Positions 22,223 to 34,971 of a stretch of DNA of 64,000 bases are shown one piece after another. The position numbers and the translations under genes are program-made. Every line of letters starts with the position of its first letter. Positions within the stretch are counted from its first letter, which is position 1. The notes beneath the pieces are model-generated. The model worked only from the letters and a program-made list of their open reading frames with translations. It was not told where the DNA came from and did no database searches. Origin of the DNA: Blastomussa wellsi. Lineage: Eukaryota > Cnidaria > Anthozoa > Scleractinia > Plerogyridae. The stretch lies in NCBI GenBank assembly GCA_947652115.1, contig OX393570.1:19035256-19099255 (forward strand), read 5' to 3'.

Positions 22223-23286
22223 CCAGAAACTAGTTAGCATAAGAATACAAGGAGTTGGGTCACCTTCGAATTCAGCTGCCTCACTTCTACTCAAAGGCTT
22301 GGTAACTAGGCCTTTCCAGATTCTGCTCGGCAACCTTTCAGCAACTTCTAGCACATTTTGGTAACTTTTGGGCTATTTTGAACAAAATGTTGAATAACCT
22401 CTTTTTTTCAAATAAACAAGTTAAAATTCTCTTGGTTACAATTCTAAACATCTTTCTAGTAAAACTCATATTTTTACCCTTTGCCCCCCCCTCTTAAAAA
22501 AAGACAACTTGGATAATAAGTGTAAAATGACAGGTACTTTTTGTGCTACAGCAATATTTTGGAAGTTTTGTAAGCTTGATACATATTTTTCAGCCTTCCG
22601 CGATATATCCCGGCTTTAGTACACTAACCTGGGTTTTTACACATCCTCCCCGTGTGTGGAAAGGATGCGCGTAAGGAAGTACGTAACCACGAAAAGTTTC
22701 CGACAGGTTTTGAACAAGGTTGTAGCTTTGTAAATTCTCGTCACTAAATGAAGCAAGAAGAATTCAAGCACTTGTTTCATCTGGTTAGTGCCCTATGTAT
22801 TTTACGTCTTTTCTCAAATAACTACTATACTGAGCATGAATTGAATTAACGTTGACGGAAGTATATTGTTTGCCAATAACCTCATCTCGGGGGATAATCT
22901 GTGGTGAATCGGACTTTTTCCGTTTACGTTTTCCTTGTTCTTTAGTATTTACATTTTCCTTTTTTCATTATTTCTTCATACGAACCTAAAACAATATTTA
23001 ATACTAAAACAAAAAATGCATCGCCGAACATTAGTTTTCCACCTTCGGCATCTTGGATGACGTCCGGCTCTCTGATTGGTCTAGATCACGTGTGTTATAT
23101 ACCCTCTTCTGATTGGTTATGTCCCATATAAACGTCCTATACTACTGATGTAGATCACTGAACTTTCTATCGTCTTTCCAGTATATGAAAACACAGAAAA
23201 TAAACAGAAAAGCCCTTCGGCTTTGATCGCACAACCACAACTAAATTTTAAAGCGCTGTATCTCCAACGTAAAGTGAATCATTGGG

Positions 23287-23671
23287 TTTACCTCGGTGTA
23301 AGAACCTGTGACTTTTTTCTTTGTTTTTGAGCTATTGTTTCTGTGTTCTGTATTGTTTCGAGGTTCTTTGTTGTCTTGTTCGTTCTTTGTTTTACGTCAC
23401 TCGTGAGTTTCATGAGCCGAATCATTAGGATCAGCAGTATATAAACTATACATTGGAAATTACTTTGTATGTAGCAGGCGAAAAGTTTGCATCCACCGAA
23501 CATTAAACCTCTATTTTAGGCTCATCCTCGGTGTAAGAACCTGTGAAACTCACCAGTGACGTAAAACAAAGAACGAAGAAGACAACAAAGAACCTAGAAA
23601 CAATACAGAACAGAAAAACAGTAGATCAAAAACAAAGAAAAAAGTCACAGGTTCTTACACCGAGGTAAACC
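23287..23671. repeat. Long foldback element with a nested terminus
   Basis: Arms of about 125 bp (23287-23420 and 23544-23671) are inverted copies: left end TTTACCTCGGTGTAAGAACC, right end GGTTCTTACACCGAGGTAAA. A third, direct copy of the terminus, CCTCGGTGTAAGAACCTGTG, sits inside at about 23527. The spacer includes TGAGCCGAATCATTAGGATC. Confidence 0.9.
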
Positions 23672-24601
23672 CCTATTTTAGCTCAGGGACACAAAAAAGT
23701 AACAATAACGAGTAAATGTGCTGGACTAATAACTTTTATTAAAAGTTAAAACCTGTAAAGGTTCCTTGTTTTAAACTGTCACGATTTATCATCTAGAAAA
23801 GGAGGGGAGGGGGAGGGGGTGGGGGGTTCAAGTGCAGCGCTGTTGTGTGTGGCACATGGTCTGGTCCATTTTGTTTGGTCGCTAATCTCAGCAGCTGAGA
23901 CTTTGGCGATTGCAAGGAAGGAAGTGGACGAACAAACGACCGATAAGTTAATATTTTTCTTTTCTGTTTCGACTGATTGCTATGTCGAATAAAAGTTTAT
24001 CCGCATGGGGAAGTATCGATCATCAGGGTCACGAACGTTTTGGTTTCGTGTCAAGAGGAACGCAATGTGCTTTTATGAGTTTATCGGCGAAGTTCCTGTA
24101 TCAACCTCTCGGCAGCCATAGGCGTACGGGCCGGGGGCGGCTGCAACCCCCTCCCCGTCCCCCCAAATTTTAAGCAACTCAGATTTTTTGGGCAGCAAGA
24201 GAAATTTGGACAAGGCATCTTGGGAGAACTTTTTGGGCAAATGGTTCACCCCCTCCCCCCCCCCGGCAAAAAATTGCTTGTACGCTTATGTCGGCAGCAT
24301 TCCACTTACTCACAGTAATCACTAGTTAAGTTATTAATATCATGGGTGAAAAATTACTCCCTAATTTTGGCGCTAAATTTCAGCGTTAATTTTTTAATTT
24401 CACATGTGAAATTATAAAATTGTGATGGCAACGTTGGCGCGAATTAAGTAAAAACCCACGCTTGTGAGCGTAATTTGTCACCTATGATACTCCTGAAATT
24501 AGGAAATAATTTCACTTGCGTTTTGTTAAAATTAATTTCACTCGTTACCATTTGATTACCCATACTAATTTACCATTGAAAATAATCTTTTTTGGTTTCA
24601 G

Positions 24602-24800
24602 GAAAGCCAAGTGCGATTCTATAGCTCCAAGCCGGGGCTTGCCTATCAACAGATGTCTTAAATTGCACATCAAATTTCAAAGACATCAGTCGTAACATTC
24701 ATGTGGATAACACATCACACACAAATGGCACCATCAAGACCATCAACGATGTACAACGAAACATAACATTTATTCAAGACGTAGAATATAACAATTACAA
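24602..24800 (+). pseudogene. Decayed FN3-1-like exon
   Basis: After TTTTTTGGTTTCAG the frame reads GKPSAIL and then a stop, matching the start of FN3-1 in gene A (EKPSAVRNL) and its acceptor. Shortly after, in another frame, GLPIN appears where FN3 has GG[ML]PIT, and then DISRNIHVDNTSHTNG and TIKTINDVQRN resemble the middle of that domain (TRNIDGEKTS). A stop, an internal deletion and frameshifts mark it as a relic of a fourth NCAM-like paralog or a lost exon copy. The match is by eye. Confidence 0.45.
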
Positions 24801-24836
24801 AAACATATTGAAAAGAGAAAACTGGAGGTTATCCCA

Positions 24837-25001
24837 GACTCCTACCCAGTCGCTATTTACGGGTTCTGGGGGCGAGAGAAGATTGGATACTAGTAAAGAT
24901 TGAGATCCCCCTTCCCATGACACTCCGCGCGCCTCAGCTTTCAATAGTATCCAATGCTCTCTCATTCCCTGAACCCGTAAATAGCGACTGGGTACGAGTC
25001 T
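24837..25001. repeat. Foldback element with flanking direct repeat
   Basis: Arms AGACTCCTACCCAGTCGCTA and TAGCGACTGGGTACGAGTCT are inverted. The element is flanked on both sides by GAGGTTATCCCA-like sequence (24825 and 25002), a probable target-site duplication. It interrupts the region just after the decayed FN3 exon. Confidence 0.85.
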
Positions 25002-25548
25002 GAGGTTATCCCAATCTTGGTTTGCGGGATGTCTCGTCTGTTCTGACGTCATAAATGCTAACACGTTACTATCACTGCTTCACACAGCCGCTCTATTTTT
25101 TCAACGCAAAAAGCGCGCGAGCAAAAAACGCGAAGCGCTAGGGGAAGCCTCGCGTTTTGCGCCGGAGTCCAGTTCTCTCGCGATTCATTCACCACGTTCG
25201 CCGATCGAGGAAAAATACGAATAAATAGTGGACTGTGAACAGTCTACTTCATCGCAAGAAACTCTTCAAGCGTTACAGCTGGAATATTATTTAGAACTTA
25301 TAGATGATTTTCAATAAAATGAAACATTTTGAAGGTCTTCGCAATATTTTCAATATTGTTTTTTAATCGTATGGCTAGAATGTGCTGTTGCTTCTTCTCC
25401 ACAAGTCCGATTTTTAGGATCGATGAACTTTTTTCTTCCAGATTAAAGCTGAATTTATCAAATTTCACACTGGCCAATCTCGTATCTCGTCACTGGCAAA
25501 TCTCGTATCTCGTGTCACCTTTTAATCTGGTCAGCAACAAGGAGTGCC

Positions 25549-25760
25549 TAGTTTCATACTGGGTCGAGTGCGGACTTTCGCGGACAAATTATAAAAAAAA
25601 CATCGCGTCCGCCACTGCGAAGGAAAAGGCGTACTCATCACGAGCTTATTGTTTCAAAAACGAAACGATCAAGGAAGCGCAAAACTCGTCGGGGGTTTGC
25701 AGTTTTGTTTGATTTTTGTATTTGTCCGCACTCGACCCAGTACCACACTGTTCGAAACTA
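25549..25760. repeat. Foldback element, ACTGGGTCGAGTGCGGA arms
   Basis: Left arm TAGTTTCATACTGGGTCGAG and right arm CTCGACCCAGTACC with GAAACTA are inverted about 212 bp apart. No coding sequence. Confidence 0.8.
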
Positions 25761-26539
25761 GGCAATGGAGACGTGAGGGCACTGGGAACAAACTGGATTG
25801 AAATTCAAAAGTCGTTCTCGTACTCCACATAATTTTTATAACACTACTAGTATTCTGATTTGAATTAGCTGTTATTAACCGAACAGTTGATCTGTATAGG
25901 AGGATCCAGACCGCGGGCAATACCAGTTTCAGCCAATCAAAATTCTTGAATTCGGTAGTTCCCAGCCACATAATCAGATCCCCGTTAACATCAATTCGTA
26001 CTAGGAAATAAAGATTGGTTCCTGTCGTGTGCAAAATTGTAAAAGATCCAGGTATATCTATTTCAGTTATAACACTGATGAACAATTTTCAGTTTAAAAA
26101 AATCTTTTCATCAAAGTCAGAAATTATATATTTCATTATTACATTTGAAGAGCTCTTTTGTTATCTAGCAAATTATCCATTATCGGCTCTTTCTGTTCTC
26201 TTAGACATATTCGCTGTCCTTCTTGGCGGCAAATCGAAACAGCTGTAATTTTTCGACACTATTTTTCCATTTTTGAGGCTAAGTCAGTTTTAATCCATAT
26301 CAGTTGATGAAAATTAAAACTGGCTGTGTTCAAATTCGCTCACAGGTTATTTCTGAAAAAAAAAAACCCAGGACATTCAAAACAATTATCTTTCCCAATT
26401 TTTCTCTCATTTTGCCCTCTGGCAAGTCATAATCAACAGCAGGTAATGCTCTAGTGACTTACTTACAACATTATCGCGGATATCCAATACAGTACACCAT
26501 TCAGGGGGCCCCACCATCGTGTGGGAGGGGGGGGGGTAC

Positions 26540-26686
26540 GTTTCTAAAGAAACTATGGTGCTGCGTCGGTGGGAAGTATAACAATATAATTTGGTTTTAT
26601 CAACTGGGTTGATAATGTGAATTGGCCACCGTAAAGAGATTCAAGAGCTGACGTTTCGAGCGTTAGCCCTTCGTCGGAGCGAATAG
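26540..26686 (-). mobile_element. Penelope-like element 3' end, solo
   Basis: On the minus strand it contains CTCCGACGAAGGGCTAACGC, TCGAAACGTCAGCTCTTGAA and TTGATAAAACCAAATTATAT, then CCACCGACGCAGCACC. It shares this with the copies at 6962-7490 and 56301-56514, but no coding part is left. Confidence 0.85.
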
Positions 26687-28301
26687 AAAAATACAGCTAG
26701 ATCCAAAAGCCGTGACAGGGTTTTAGTAAAATACTCGTGCAACAGCTGTTTTCACGAGAAGCCTTAACTCCATTTACTGATTGAGTACAGAATTAGCGAA
26801 ATGCAATTATGCTCCCCTTTGTAATTTATTCAGCTAATTATTAGCCAAGACAGGCTAAGGGCACGATTTGATTGCTGTTGAACATCCGTTCAAACGGCCC
26901 GTTCTACAAACAAGCTGGGTTCACTCGAGAGGTGGCGAATGTGGTAAGTGAACAAGACATTTATCGATGTTGTTTCACAAGTTTGGTTATTTGTAGTTTT
27001 GTTTATTGTACGATTACTATTTCTCTTATTCGTTAACTTGGGCTACAACTACAAAGGTACGAATTATTATCATTACCACTTCCCATGCGATAAAGCAAGC
27101 TTTTATTTAGGGAAATTTTTGTTTGCACTACCCGCGCAAATAGGCCGTTGAGCTTATTGAAGACTTTTGGCAAGCTTAGAAATTCCCACATATCTGTTTT
27201 CTCTTTCGGTTTCCTTTCATGTAATTTTAGTTCTTTTACAGGAAGTAAAATTTGCGTGCACAGCATTTCAAATTATTTCATAGTTCGAACGAACCCATGG
27301 CGAAATTCTAGTTGGATCTTTTTCTTTTCAATAGGTATTGTTATAAACTGGGCTCGAGAGTAACTTTCTTATCGACTTGCTTTGAGTCTTCTAATACCAT
27401 GTCAGGTTTTACCGGCGAAAATAATTTCCCTTAGAAATTATCTGACGATGGCGAGGAAGTGGGGGAAAGGGTGAGGGAAGAATGGGGTGTGTAAAGGAAC
27501 AAATACCACAACTTGAGCTAATGCGAGTAAGGCTTCCCCCTTTTTATCCGAGTCAAAGACGAGATACGTTTTTTCGAAGAAGAGCCGACGAGAACCGAAG
27601 TCGTGTAAAGAATTCCGATGACGTTCCGAACATTTCCGAAGTCACACCGAAGATTGCCAGGTCCCAGTCCATAGATGTGTTTCGTCAAATACAACTTCGT
27701 CGTATTTATTTTTTGTCTAAAATCGGCGAATTTGGACGAAGTGCTGTCATTTACAAGAACTTTTCTTCGAATTGCTTCTAGTTTACATCTTTCTAGAACT
27801 CGTTTCAGTTAAGACTGTAACAGCCAAAATGTTTTCAACAATTTTTAACATGGCGTGAGAAATTGGTTCGTGGGTGCGAGATTAAAGTTATCGATCCGCA
27901 GGCGTGAGATATCGCTAACCAAATTCCAAGGATTCCCCGATGGCGTAGCCTCCTTTGAAGCCGTTTATTGAGGTGTCACTCAACGTTGCGTGACATCCCA
28001 AAAAGTGACGACTGATGGCGATGCGTCATAGAACGCTTTGTAGGACCTAACCACGAGGTGACGTAAAACATTGATTCGTTGTTGGAAAAATGCGAAGTAC
28101 AGGCGTGCGTTATGACCTCTTCGAGTTTCTTCTAGATTTCACTGTTGAACGAAACAGCCTCACTGCTTCCCGCCTTGTTTACAACAATGACTTATGCCTA
28201 TGAAATGGAAAGGAAAATTATTTTAGTCGTGGCATTAAAGAGAGTGTATTATTTATGTTAAGTTGGCGTTTGCTGTAATTAGTTTGGTCGACGATGGTTG
28301 G

Positions 28302-28398
28302 GGCATGTACTAAAACCATGAACACCCCGGAACACCAGAAATACCATAAAATGCCAATAAATTCTGGTGTTCCGGTGTTCCTGGTTTTAGTACATGCC
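28302..28398. repeat. Hairpin element, about 97 bp
   Basis: GGCATGTACTAAAACCATGA at the left is the inverse of GGTTTTAGTACATGCC at the right; inner GAACACCAGAA pairs with TTCTGGTGTTC. Almost the whole length can form one hairpin. Confidence 0.88.
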
Positions 28399-28871
28399 GA
28401 TGGTTGATAAGCTATCGTTACAATAAGCATTATAACAGAACTTTGTAAAGAAAGAACTTCAAACTTAGTGTTCTATTCCACTCAAGTGCATGTCACCTAT
28501 GGAATATTCTAGGTAACTCATTTTATCCCACTCAAATTTCAGAAAAATGCTACAAAAAACTTTATCAAGGATCAAGGATAACTCTTTACTAGACATTTTA
28601 CGATCAGTAGGACTTTTTGAGCATTATAATGAATTTTAATAATTAGTTGGAATTTTATTGAATTTTGTACGATTAGTAGGAGTTTTGTTTTCGGTTTCGT
28701 TGTTTTTGTCTTGTTTGAGGGCCATTATGAAAACTACAGGGTTACCGGTTATAATGTATTTCACCCTCGATAAATAAAATATTTGTTTGTTTGTTTGTTT
28801 TGAACGGCAATACGATCAGTACTTTACAGGATATAATCCGCAAAGGTTTTAATTGTCAGAAAACGCCGTTA

Positions 28872-29164
28872 CGGTAGCGAATTTTCGCACTTTCGGTAGC
28901 GAATTTTCGCACTTTCGGAAGCGAATTTTCGCACTTTCGGTAGCGAATTTTTGCATTTTTGGTAGCGAATTTTCGCACTTTCGGAAGCGAATTTTCGCAC
29001 TTTCGGTAGCGAATTTTTGCATTTTTGGTAGCGAATTTTCGCACTTTCGGAAGCGAATTTTCGCACTTTCGGTAGCGAACTTTTGCATTTTTGGTAGCGA
29101 ATTTTCGCACTTTCGGAAGCGAATTTTCGCACTTTCGGTAGCCAATTTGCGCATTTTCGGTAGC
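28872..29164. repeat. 22-bp tandem array with 66-bp higher-order unit
   Basis: About 13 units of GAATTTTCGCACTTTCGGTA with GC. Units alternate in a set pattern (GGTAGC, GGAAGC, and a TTTTTGCATTTTTGG variant) that repeats every three units. Because 66 is divisible by three, several frames on both strands stay open; these frames are by-products, not genes. Confidence 0.95.
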
Positions 29165-29457
29165 CAGGAGCCCATGAGCTCTCATGGGCTGCTTCGGTAA
29201 CGTATTTTCGTTTCGAGGGCCAGGGCCATTCATGGTAGCAACGGTGGACGATTGGTTGACGCTCGAAACGCCAGGATTTCAAAACTTGCTACTGAAACTT
29301 CACAGCCCACTCACACCATCAAAACATGTTTAAATAAGACATGTTTCATGAAATTCAGCAACAGAAAACTGAATCACTGAATTTTACATAGGGTTCGAGG
29401 ACGTTCTAAGGTGTGCTTTCGACAAACATCAGCTAGTAGCTTCAATAAAGCCTGATT

Positions 29458-29900
29458 TTCAATTACGATGGAGTCGTAAGCGGAGCCGTAAGAACACTTT
29501 TATGACCTAGTGAAAATCGAAAATCGAGCTGTAAGTGGAGTCATAAGCACGACGGAATCGGAGTCGAAAGAATCAGAACGCTTCCATTTCCTTCTAATAC
29601 CGCTTATGACTCCGTCGCTTACGATCTCGTGCCATGAATTGAAACAAATAAATAAATATATAAATAAATAAACTAGATTGTCGGGGTTGCAGGAGGAAGC
29701 GAAAGCATAAACCAATCATATTACTAGTTCCAGGCACTCCGAGTACTTCCTTTCTGCTTCCGACAAAGACAATCTAGTTTTCACTAGATCGTAAAAGGAG
29801 TCATCAAGGAATCAGAACTCCGCTTACGACTCCGTCGATTTCCGTCGATTTAATTTTCACTACATCATAACGCTTGTAACTCAGGCTATGATTTCTACTC
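29458..29900. repeat. Cluster of GGAGTCGTAAGCGGAG-type inverted repeats
   Basis: GGAGTCGTAAGCGGAGCCGTAA and its inverse (CCGCTTATGACTCCGTCGC, CGCTTACGACTCCGTCGA) occur several times, with TTTTCACTAGATCGTAA-like ends. Probably two adjacent or nested miniature DNA elements. Confidence 0.7.
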
Positions 29901-32900
29901 CGTCGATAATGAAAAACAGCTTTTAAACACGGCATGTTTTTAGCTTACAACAGGTGAAATATCGTCGTCGAGGCCCTCGTCGAACACTTGCATAATCGAT
30001 CAGTATTCCATAATAAAACGAGTTAAATTGATCTTGCCGACATCCGGCAAGACTATCAACATTCCTTGTAGTCACGTTCACTTCAGTTCCAAACCGGATA
30101 TTCCAGTTTTACCGGATTATTGCGATAAGTGTTTCTCAGTAAACGGAAATAGTTAAGCAGGTTTCTTGGGGTCTGTCCTTGGGCTTCAGTAATGTTCAGT
30201 TAATATTGGGTATGAGAAATTATTAAAAAACGAAAATAATATTTATAATAATACATGTAAATTTCCTATTGACTGAGAACGTACGTTCACACCAACCTAC
30301 ATCAACCTCTTTTTCGATGAAGGAATTGAAATAAAAGGAAAAAGAGCAGTGAAAACAGCCAAAATTTGGTACAAATTCAACACTTTCCGTGTCCGAAGAT
30401 GCAGCTGGTATTAACAACTAACAAGTGGCACGTTATATCGCGTGATGACATGAAGCGTGAAATTGCGTGATATTGATGCTTCCTGAATCAAACATCGCCA
30501 TATGTCGTGCGTTTTCATCAACGTCTGAAGATTTTGCGTCTATGAAGGAAAAATTGTCTATAAATTGTAAATCTGTGCAAATTAAATAACTTGGTAACAC
30601 TTTGAAGCCAGAATATTTTTCACAAGTAATTTTAAGGCCAAATACTAGATTGAGTGTGGAATAAGAAAGTAATTTATTTATGAATTATTTAATATACTTT
30701 ACGTCACGCGATCTGTTATAGGTTGAAAGCCATTAATTAACCACAGCTCAATGGACACAGAAAATTCCTGTTTATTTTAGAAGAGATAAGGAAACTTTTT
30801 CCTTGTTTTCAGTTAAGTAAGCCTCGAAACAGCTGCGAAAACACACTACTCGCGCCTGCGGGTATGTTTAGACAACTAGTGCTCCAAAACATTCACACTT
30901 GACTTATCATTATTTTATAGAAACAGAAAATATTTTTATATTTCACAGAACGAAGTTGGTAAACTGAACTGCTATGGCGGCGAAAATAAATAAAATCTAG
31001 AACATTCTCAGTAGACTCATACCAAACATTCCTTGAATATTACAATACTACACAGCATGTCTTTTCGTAAGACAGTCTGTAGAATATTTAAATGTTTACC
31101 CACGCCAAAGTCCATTCATTGATATATTAAAAATATTTTTTTGTCATGGAGAGTCGAATACATGTAATTTGTAAATTTTAAAATGTTGTCTCCCCCAAGC
31201 AAAGCAATCTAACACAAGAAATTTTTCACAAAAATGCACTAAAAATAACATTGCGGACAAAGAGCATGTCAAACGAAACTTTTTGTCCAAGTTAGCAACT
31301 GGATTTCACAATTAACATGTCACATCACCGTAGACCGGACGACGATCAGAAAAAGAATTTAAATTGAAATATTAAAATTCACTTAGTCTTCGAAAAAGAA
31401 ACAGTAAGGTAGCCGATTTCCGTGGTCCTCTAGTTTAGAAGCATCCACCGCGGAGGGGGAGGGGACGAGATGCCTCTTTCTATACGTCCAGTCTTCAGTG
31501 CTTATAGTTAGAAATTACTTTGTTGTCGTTTTACTGCAGAGTAATTAGACAACAGTGTGAAGGTTTGACGTTATCCAGTGGTCGTGTTATATGCAGTATA
31601 CGTAGCTAGTTTTGACAACATAGTGAGAGATACATGTGGAGCAAAATACACTAGATTTGGATCTCGGATCAGACAAAGTAGGCGTTCGTGGGCCCTGATA
31701 GGGCACAACCATCTAAAATATTGCTTGGGCTCCCCTTTTGATATCTTTTATATGGAAATTTTCTCATTGGTTGACCAATACGACCAATCAAAAATCATGT
31801 AAGTCCCGGAAGAAGGAGAAATCAAGCTTGACAGGTTGCACGCGTGGTTTTGGTAGCCTTTTACCAAATAAAACTGGGAAACAAACAGAAAGATGTGGTA
31901 GATGTACTCGCCTTTTAGCGGAAACATTTCTCTACGAATTCTTCGCTTAACACGCACTCACAACAAATTGAACAAGAGTAATAGAGGACAAGTTGACAAA
32001 AATAACTTGGCTACGCAAATAGAGATTAACTTCAAGTAGGAAATATTGATACTGATAAATTCGTTGTTACATACACAGCTGCTTAAATATTGCATTTTAC
32101 ACCCAGAGACAAATACAGTTAATGATAACGTCATATAAAGAACACGACTTCAATTATTGGATCTAAGGGCCTGTTTATATGGAGACCAGGTGTCATAGTT
32201 CGCTACCTCGGACGAGAGAGCTTTTTAATTCTTTTTTTTAATAAATAGCAACAAACAGTTTACATGAAAAAACGCAATTTGACTCGGGACACAGTGTGAC
32301 CCTGGGAGGAGGGTCACTCGCTTTGAAAGTAAGGTGGCCCTGGGGGGAGGGTGAGGGGGAGAGCCAACTTTTTGTCATATAGATCGTTTTCACTGTCACA
32401 CAACAAAACATAAATCTAACACCATTCAGACAATGAAGTCAAGAGAAAGGAATATTATGGGAGATAACTAAAGAAGTAATTTCTCCACGTTTTAGGACTG
32501 TGCGTTATCCTAATCCGCAGATATTCATAAAAACGTTTCGGCCAAATTTACAGAGCCCAGTATAGACCCGCCTTATTGGTGTACCTCAGTGGAACACCAA
32601 TACGGCGGCTGGAACTAGTGAAAACATCTGGAACTTACTTTAGTTATCTTGGCTTTTGATATTCTGTTACGGAGAAACATACATTTACATAAACACTTTT
32701 CCTACTACTTCACTGGTGTGAGAAAAAATCCTGTGAAAGCTCCAGTTGTTATAACTTATTTAATGAACTGCGCTTGATGTTAAAAGGGCGGGGGAGTTCA
32801 CTCTGAATTTTTTCCCCACGATGCGGGGCTTTCACTGCATTTCACTGACAGTAAAAGTGAATGCCCCGGGTATCTCCGACTTGGGTGTGGCGGGGGTTTC

Positions 32901-33605
32901 AAATGACTGGTGCAAAACTACCTAATTGCGCTATTTAAAAACAAACCCAGTTAGCTCAAAACTTGAATGCCAAAATTTAATTGGACTCGGCCTACGGTCT
33001 CCTCTAATTTGGTATCCAGAATATGTTGTTTTGAATACAACTGTTTACAAAATGTATTAGATTATCATGCATTTCTTTTACGTGTTAATTACATTGTCTT
33101 TGAACTCAGAATGCTTAAATAGGTTTTCAGGCAATTATAATAATTATAATTAAAAAGATACGCTTATGAGGTACAGAAAGAAGGAGATCAGATTTTTTTC
33201 CAATTTTCAAAGCTGAAGATCCTTTTATATTCAAGTTCTAATGTGGCAGTTTCATCAAATTTCGAACTTACAATTCCACCTGCCAATGACGGAACATTTC
33301 GGTGAATATCTGTTCGGAAGGCCAGTAATCCCCTAAGATTTTCTTTCGTGAGATTTCGAGAAATTTGAAATATAACGCCTGTTGTATGTTTTCCTGCTCC
33401 TACTTCCGCAATCAAGTGCAAAACTGGGCACCATATTGGCCTGGGATATAATTTACCCAAGTGTTTCGTTCCCTCTGAGCTGAGACCAGGTCAATTATGG
33501 AGGTGTCTCGTAAGAAATGTTCTACAGTGCACTGTATTTAGTTTCAAATTGTTCCGCAACTGTTAAAAGAATAATATCACGGATGAGCACGGATGGCCGG
33601 TAGTA

Positions 33606-33948
33606 TAATTAACAATTAGATTATGAACTCCAGATTTCTATCGCGTGATAGTTGATGAGGGCGCAGCCCGAGTCAATTAACACGCATTGAAATCGAGAGC
33701 GACTAATCTAATTGTTTTAGTATAAATCTACTAGTCGTGGCGACTTTTGTCTTTTCTGGAACAGCCTCGACCAGTAAACTGTCTAAATCTTCTTCACGGA
33801 CTTTTCGAAAACGTGTAGAAGCGGCCGCCATTTTGTTGACAACCGCACTGCTGCGCTACTCACTGTCTATCACAGAATAGATAGTGGGTAGCGTAGCCAA
33901 TCAGAGAACGGCATTCGTGATACAACGCTAGTATATTTATACTAATAT
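33606..33948 (-). mobile_element. Crypton-like transposon fragment, minus copy
   Basis: Inverse of the copy at 846-1100. On the minus strand a frame from ATG 33831 encodes VREEDLDSLLVEAVPEKTKV. The far end (33611-33725) carries the foldback terminus CAATTAGATTATGA / TAATCTAATTG, linking it to the elements at 1844 and 4108. Truncated and non-autonomous. Confidence 0.55.
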
Positions 33949-33984
33949 GGAGTATCTTGGAAATGTTTCCAATATCGTCGTTCT

Positions 33985-34052
33985 TATCCATCTTAATCTT
34001 CTTTTTGGGTTTAATATCACCTCTTTGGTGTTTTTCTTCCTTATACGTCGAT
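33985..34052 (+). repeat. Dispersed repeat family D1
   Basis: ATCTTAATCTTCTTTTTGGG, then TAATATCACCTCTTTGGTGT and TTTTCTTCC. Plus-strand relative of the copies at 37221, 46081 and (minus) 16943. Confidence 0.65.
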
Positions 34053-34859
34053 TCGTCACAAAAATGACTTGGTATTTATAGTATGAATTTATTTATATAG
34101 TTATATTTTCATTTAATTATATCGTAAGTGGCTTCCGCCGGTGATGAAACTGCAAAAACAGTACTCGGACAACAAGTAAATTATTTTTATCTTGCTCGCT
34201 GGCAGGACACACCTGAAAAATGACTCGCTAAGGGTTTTAATTATCGGCTATAAGTTGCAGAAAACTGTGTTGGTCACACCTCTACATGTGTCTGACTCAA
34301 GGGGCTGTGAGCAAGACTGCAGTCTTAGGATAGATTTCCACAGGTATAAAAGGCTCGCGGGCTTGGTCAAACTTAGCACAATTGTGAAGTAGCATTTGGT
34401 TAAAGCAAAAGAGACAGACGCGAGCAAATGGAGAAAGATAAAAGGCTATCTCGGAGCGTGGTTTTCCATTCGAAAAATCATCGATTGATCTGCAGAAAGT
34501 CTTTCACAACCATGAATGGAAATTCTTAATTAAAATTTCAGCAAACAAAAATTTCTTGCCTGAGGTATGCATAGAGTGGAATTGCAAAATACAATGATTT
34601 AGGACTTTGTGAATAAGGATTTAGGAATTCAAAAGAGTGGAGTCCAAAGGCATACTATGGTGCAAGGATCTACAAAAAATCATTCCAGTCAAGAAGAATC
34701 CCAGCTAGCTCTGTCCCCATGCGGTAAACTAACTTGGCAACGAGGTATTCGTCAAACACGAATTGCTGCGATCGAATTACCGCTATCTTTCTTTGGTGGA
34801 ATTTTCCCGCTCTCGGCACAAAACAAAGCTAATCATTTCATTATCTTATCGCTTTGTGC

Positions 34860-34971
34860 CGCTTACAGAAGCTACCGGTAATAAAGTCAACAAGTTTTCT
34901 GTCACAGCGCGAGCTGCACACGATAAGAACGGGCAGAGGTCACCGCGCAGTCCAGCTCACACATTTCAAGT
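34860..34971 (+). pseudogene. Possible FN3-like C-terminal fragment
   Basis: A frame encodes NKVNKFSVTARAAHDKNGQR followed by SPRSPAHTFQ and then GTAAGTG, a good donor. The F-x-V-x-A-x-A-x-x-x-x-NGQ-x-SP pattern resembles strands F and G of an FN3 domain. No start of the domain is seen in the same frame. It may be a relic or chance. Confidence 0.22.

Noticed and set aside
25669..26085. 138-aa minus-strand frame
   Set aside because: Its C-terminal part lies in a foldback arm; no domain.
27482..27781. 99-aa plus-strand frame
   Set aside because: Arg/Ser-rich with no recognisable domain or splice context; likely chance.
28849..29282. Four overlapping 108-137 aa frames
   Set aside because: They come from the 22/66-bp tandem array, open on both strands because of its period.
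33188..33460. 90-aa minus-strand frame
   Set aside because: Reads somewhat protein-like but has no motif, no splice partner and no neighbour of the same kind; I cannot support a gene.
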